From Bacilli bacterium (GTDB taxonomy: Bacteria > Bacillota_I > Bacilli_A > RF39 > UBA660), in contig CAAHEL010000064.1 in the NCBI GenBank assembly GCA_900772445.1, positions 1 through 7,883 on the forward strand: DNA of 7,883 nucleotides, given 5' to 3'. The notes under the pieces were generated by a model, which made no database searches, was not told where the DNA came from, and saw only the letters and a program-made list of their open reading frames with translations. Shown in pieces: positions 5,975 through 7,883 of this stretch (positions are counted from its first letter, which is position 1; every line of letters starts with the position of its first letter). The position numbers were made by a program, and so were the translations under genes.

Positions 5975-6462
5975 TGAATAAAAAATTATTAGTTTATTTT
6001 TCATATAATGGTAATACTAAAATGATTGCTAATATGATTAAAGAAAAAGTAGATTGTGATGTATTGGAACTTAAACCTAAAATACCATATTCTACCGATT
6101 ATCAGTCAGTTGTAGATGAATTTCAAAATAATGAAACTGCAAAAACAACAACAGAATTACAAAAATATAATATTAATTTAGATAACTATGATATTATTAT
6201 AGTTGGTAGTCCAGTTTGGTGGTATTCAATAACTCCAGTAATTAGAACGTTTTTAAAAAGTAATAATTTAAGCAACAAGAAAATTATACCTTTTGCAACT
6301 AATGCTGGATGGTTAGGCAGAACTTTTAAAGAGATAAAAGAGTTGTGTCCTAATTCTAATGTTGAAAATGAAATGAATATTGTATTTACTACTAATCACG
6401 AGGAACATAAGTTATTAAGTTCTATTGATGAAGTAAATAAATGGATTGAATCGATGGAATAG
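5974..6462 (+). CDS. Short cytosolic flavodoxin
   Basis: A 162-residue single-domain flavodoxin, last gene of the operon. The start is set at 5974, where ATG shares one base with the preceding TAA and AGGAG (5959-5963) lies 10 bases upstream; the frame is open to 5944, but that ATG lies inside the neighbour and adds ten non-conserved residues. The FMN phosphate loop YFSYNGNTK (8-16) is intact and lacks the insert seen in the preceding paralogue. IIIVGSPVWWYSITP (74-88) gives the Trp pair, and PFATNAGW (106-113) the third FMN loop. There is no signal sequence. Pairing one anchored and one soluble flavodoxin under the same promoter suggests electron delivery on both sides of the membrane, or stress-time replacement of ferredoxin; neither is shown by sequence. 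Flavodoxin identity is firm. Confidence 0.92.
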   Translation: MNKKLLVYFSYNGNTKMIANMIKEKVDCDVLELKPKIPYSTDYQSVVDEFQNNETAKTTTELQKYNINLDNYDIIIVGSPVWWYSITPVIRTFLKSNNLSNKKIIPFATNAGWLGRTFKEIKELCPNSNVENEMNIVFTTNHEEHKLLSSIDEVNKWIESME

Positions 6463-6464
6463 AA

Positions 6465-6498
6465 AAAATACTAGGAGAATTAAATCTTCTAGTATTTT
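6465..6498. terminator. Bidirectional terminator between the operon and the XRE gene
   Basis: AAAATACTAGGAGA (6465-6478) pairs with TCTTCTAGTATTTT (6485-6498) around a 6-base loop ATTAAA: a 14-bp stem with one G-T wobble. The plus-strand tail is TTTTAATGTTTTAAT. The minus-strand tail is TATTTTTTCTATT, the better U-tract, ending the convergent XRE gene 6 bases after its stop. It begins 2 bases after the flavodoxin stop codon. Confidence 0.88.
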
Positions 6499-6504
6499 AA
6501 TGTT

Positions 6505-6744
6505 TTAATCTTCTAATTTGTTAAAATCAAATAATGTTGAATCATAAAAGTCTTTAAGTGTAATTTTTAGTGTTTTACATATTTGATAAATTGTATAAGA
6601 ACTAGGATTAGCAACTCTTGATGCTACCATATCTTGCAATGTAGTTGGTGCAATAGTAGATAACTCTGCAAGTTTATTAGGCGTGATATGGTTTGATTCA
6701 CATAAATCAAGAATTCTTTGACTAACTGCTTCTTTAAATAACAT
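6505..6744 (-). CDS. Small XRE/Cro-CI-family HTH repressor
   Basis: A 79-residue protein that is almost entirely one Cro/CI-type helix-turn-helix domain. Residues 1-18 (MLFKEAVSQRILDLCESN) form the first helix, NKLAELS (23-29) the second and APTTLQDMV (33-40) the recognition helix, followed by NPSSYTIYQICKTLKITLKDFY (47-67), the standard end of the fold. No sensor or peptidase domain follows. I start it at 6744 because GAGGTG (6756-6751) is 6 bases upstream; a second in-frame ATG at 6765 would add seven residues (MKSEVHN) and has only a weak AGAAGA. It is convergent to the reductase operon and divergent from the receiver-like gene at 6956. The repeats in the shared control region are its probable operators, making it a local repressor of itself and of that gene. 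This target is inferred. Confidence 0.88.
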   Translation of the reverse strand: MLFKEAVSQRILDLCESNHITPNKLAELSTIAPTTLQDMVASRVANPSSYTIYQICKTLKITLKDFYDSTLFDFNKLED

Positions 6745-6771
6745 ATTATGCACCTCACTTTTCATATCTTC

Positions 6772-6800
6772 TATATAATTTTAGCGAAAATCCGTTGAAA
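6772..6800 (-). promoter_or_regulatory. Weak candidate promoter of the XRE gene
   Basis: On the minus strand, TTTCAA (6800-6795) and TATATA (6777-6772) are 17 bases apart, with a start point near 6765 and hence a short leader. Both boxes are poor matches to consensus, so this is tentative. The ATCCGTTGA copy at 6790-6798 covers the -35 position, consistent with autorepression. Confidence 0.4.
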
Positions 6801-6821
6801 TTATGCACGGATATCCGTTGA
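6784..6821. promoter_or_regulatory. Paired operator candidate for the XRE repressor
   Basis: ATCCGTTGA occurs at 6790-6798 and again at 6813-6821, in direct orientation and 23 bases apart (about two helical turns). The second copy lies in a perfect 12-bp palindrome, ACGGATATCCGT (6807-6818). The 12 bases at the same place in copy 1, GCGAAAATCCGT (6784-6795), match nine of twelve, so it is a decayed form of the same site. Copy 1 overlaps the leftward -35 and copy 2 the rightward -35, the layout expected of a repressor that shuts both genes. Confidence 0.6.
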
Positions 6822-6846
6822 CTTTTGACTTGAAAAATGGTATTAT
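6818..6846 (+). promoter_or_regulatory. Promoter for the receiver-like gene
   Basis: TTGACT (6818-6823) is followed after 17 bases by TATTAT (6841-6846). A second TTGACT at 6825 is too close to any -10 box to serve. Transcription would begin near 6853, giving a leader of about 100 bases before the ATG at 6956, which contains the hairpin at 6870-6920. Confidence 0.6.
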
Positions 6847-6869
6847 AAATATCGATGAATTAGAAATGG

Positions 6870-6920
6870 AAAAGGCAGTATTTAAACCCATTTATATAAT
6901 TGGTTGATACTGCGTTTTTT
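6870..6920 (+). terminator. Terminator-like hairpin in the leader (attenuator or end of a short RNA)
   Basis: GCAGTAT (6875-6881) pairs with ATACTGC (6907-6913). Inside that, AACC (6885-6888) pairs with GGTT (6902-6905) and ATT (6890-6892) with AAT (6898-6900). A run of six T (6915-6920) follows the stem, and AAAA (6870-6873) can pair with its start. The hairpin lies wholly between the predicted start point (about 6853) and the gene at 6956, so it should end some transcripts early. A 13-codon ORF (6866-6907, MEKAVFKPIYIIG then TGA) spans the 5' arm and loop and stops exactly at the 3' arm, as leader peptides do, but it has no Shine-Dalgarno sequence. An antiterminator structure was not found. 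Confidence 0.6.
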
Positions 6921-6955
6921 ATTCACTCGTTTTATAGAAGTAAGGGGATGTAAAA

Positions 6956-7585
6956 ATGGGAGTACAAGAAGTAGTAATACTTGCAGGAGTTATAATTTTT
7001 ATTTTGATAATGGTAATAGTTTTTTTGAATGAAAAATATAAAGAAATTGAAAATGAAAGGGATCGTTTATTGAGCAATATAAACAACTTAAAGGAGCAAA
7101 AAGATTTCTATTGTAATGAAGTTGAAAGAATAAAGTGGAATAATGAGATTCAAGAAAGAACTGAATATATAGAAGAATATAAACCTAATAAAAAAATAAA
7201 GGCATTAGTTGGAGATTATATGCAATCAACATTACTTAATACTAATTCTGTTTTGAAAAGTTTAGGAATAGAAACCGAAGTTGTTCCTAGTGGAGAAGAT
7301 ATATTAGAAAAAGTAAAGAGCAGTAAAAAGGGGGAATATGATGTTATCATTACTAATAATGTTTATAGAGGTCATTTGAACGGACCTAATACATTAGATA
7401 TGTTAAGAGAGATACCTAGATTTAAAACTCCTGTTATTGTCTTAACAGTGTCACAAAATGAAAGAGATTATTTTATTCGAGAATGTGGATTTAATGAATA
7501 TATGACAAAAGTATTAACTCAAGATAAGGCAATTAAAGGATTAACTTCTGTTATAAAAGGTTTGAAGTTTGAAAAGATTAAATAA
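6956..7585 (+). CDS. Membrane-anchored coiled-coil protein with a degenerate receiver-like domain
   Basis: A 209-residue protein in three parts: an N-terminal hydrophobic helix (about 5-24), a charged coiled-coil stretch (about 25-75, YKEIENERDRLLSNINNLKEQ) and a receiver-like alpha/beta domain (about 80-203). Receiver features are KALVGDY with Asp87 in place of the usual acidic pair, YDVIITN ending the third strand, PVIVLT with Thr164, and EYMTK with Lys185. The phospho-acceptor position carries Asn134, not Asp, and Lys185 is followed by Val rather than the usual Pro. Phosphorylation at the standard site is therefore unlikely; the domain may act as a protein-binding module. The receiver should face the cytosol if the helix is a plain N-out anchor. 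AAGGGGA (6942-6948) lies 7 bases before ATG. The gene stands alone between its leader hairpin and a strong terminator. The receiver call is by pattern; no function can be named. Confidence 0.7.
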   Translation: MGVQEVVILAGVIIFILIMVIVFLNEKYKEIENERDRLLSNINNLKEQKDFYCNEVERIKWNNEIQERTEYIEEYKPNKKIKALVGDYMQSTLLNTNSVLKSLGIETEVVPSGEDILEKVKSSKKGEYDVIITNNVYRGHLNGPNTLDMLREIPRFKTPVIVLTVSQNERDYFIRECGFNEYMTKVLTQDKAIKGLTSVIKGLKFEKIK

Positions 7586-7586
7586 T

Positions 7587-7613
7587 GGTGTGTAGTAATA
7601 CACATCTTTTTTT
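7587..7613 (+). terminator. Intrinsic terminator after the receiver-like gene
   Basis: GGTGTGTA (7587-7594) pairs with TACACATC (7599-7606) around the tetraloop GTAA, with one G-T wobble, and seven T residues (7607-7613) follow at once. It begins one base after the TAA at 7583-7585. Confidence 0.88.
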
Positions 7614-7883
7614 GACAATTTTTGTATCTGCTACACAGTTCGACAAAATTCGCAAAAATAATGTTGTATAATGTAATCGTACATATAGCAATGCCAGGCT
7701 GTGTGATATATGAAATTAATTATAGTAGTTTTGATAATTAAATAAGGACAATTAAAAGAAATAATTAAGCAGTACATTTCTTTGACTACAAAAGAAGAAG
7801 ATATATTACTGGTTAATTTTTCATAAGAGGGAGCAATACCTTACGCTATTACTCGTATAAAAATTAGGGCATTGATTTTTATA
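7614..7883. other. Terminal segment with no supported gene
   Basis: No convincing gene starts here on either strand. A perfect TATAAT (7667-7672) suggests a rightward promoter, but the 17-18 bases upstream end in A-rich sequence with no -35 match. The frame beginning ATG at 7710 reads MKLIIVVLIIK then TAA (7743-7745). It continues without a break as 26 codons, GQLKEIIKQYISLTTKEEDI onward, to TAA at 7824-7826, and then stays open to the window edge. No part has a good ribosome binding site before an ATG. A short imperfect hairpin (7831-7854) has no T-run. This could be a leader, a decayed gene or plain intergenic DNA before a gene beyond the window. Confidence 0.4.

Noticed and set aside
749..6462. 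Prophage or insertion-sequence origin for the operon
   Set aside because: No integrase, transposase, terminal inverted repeats or tRNA attachment site is visible, and codon use looks uniform with the flanking genes.
6784..6821. CRISPR-like repeat unit
   Set aside because: There are only two 9-base copies with a promoter between divergent genes; repeat length and number fit an operator, not an array.
7612..7640. Promoter with TTGACA at 7612-7617
   Set aside because: The -35 match is perfect, but no acceptable -10 box lies 15-19 bases downstream (ACAGTT at 17), and it overlaps the terminator's T-run.
1..7883. Recoding of TGA as Trp, considered because no gene here ends in TGA
   Set aside because: All Trp codons in the conserved proteins are TGG and no in-frame TGA interrupts any of them. 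An A/T-rich genome that had reassigned TGA would be expected to use it often. The absence of TGA stops among eleven genes is compatible with simple TAA preference.

Overview
The window reads as a low-GC (by eye about 30% or less) Bacillota chromosome segment. Genes are preceded by strong AGGAGG-type ribosome binding sites, codons are A/T-rich with AGA for arginine, and intergenic gaps hold intrinsic hairpin terminators. The standard genetic code fits: Trp is TGG throughout, and the eleven stop codons seen are nine TAA, two TAG and no TGA. I cannot name genus or species with confidence; a gut-type Clostridia or Bacilli lineage is a guess.

Layout. Positions 2-109 hold the last 35 codons of a protein resembling a C39-type cysteine peptidase, followed by two hairpins. 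The second (167-199) also terminates a minus-strand MerR-family regulator (214-618). A compact divergent promoter region (about 640-748) separates this regulator from a seven-gene plus-strand operon (749-6462): a membrane-anchored alpha/beta hydrolase, a short-chain dehydrogenase, three aldo/keto reductases, a membrane-anchored flavodoxin and a small cytosolic flavodoxin. The operon promoter has a TTGACC / TATAAT pair with a 19-bp spacer, the known hallmark of promoters activated by MerR-family proteins. The regulator carries a Cys where AdhR/NmlR-type aldehyde sensors have theirs. Together these suggest an electrophile- or carbonyl-induced detoxification operon: reductases take NAD(P)H electrons to aldehydes and ketones, flavodoxins supply or store low-potential electrons, and two anchored proteins place chemistry outside the membrane. 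The actual substrate cannot be read from the sequence.

A bidirectional terminator (6465-6498) separates the operon from a convergent small XRE/Cro-type repressor (6505-6744, minus strand). Upstream of the repressor lies a second divergent control region. It has two copies of ATCCGTTGA, one inside a perfect 12-bp palindrome, and they overlap the predicted -35 boxes of both the repressor and the rightward gene. Transcription to the right then meets a terminator-like hairpin (6870-6920) before reaching a membrane-anchored coiled-coil protein with a receiver-like domain (6956-7585) that has Asn at the usual phospho-acceptor position. That gene ends at a clear terminator (7587-7613). The last 270 bases hold no gene I can support, only a promoter-like -10 box and an in-frame series of short open stretches broken by stops.
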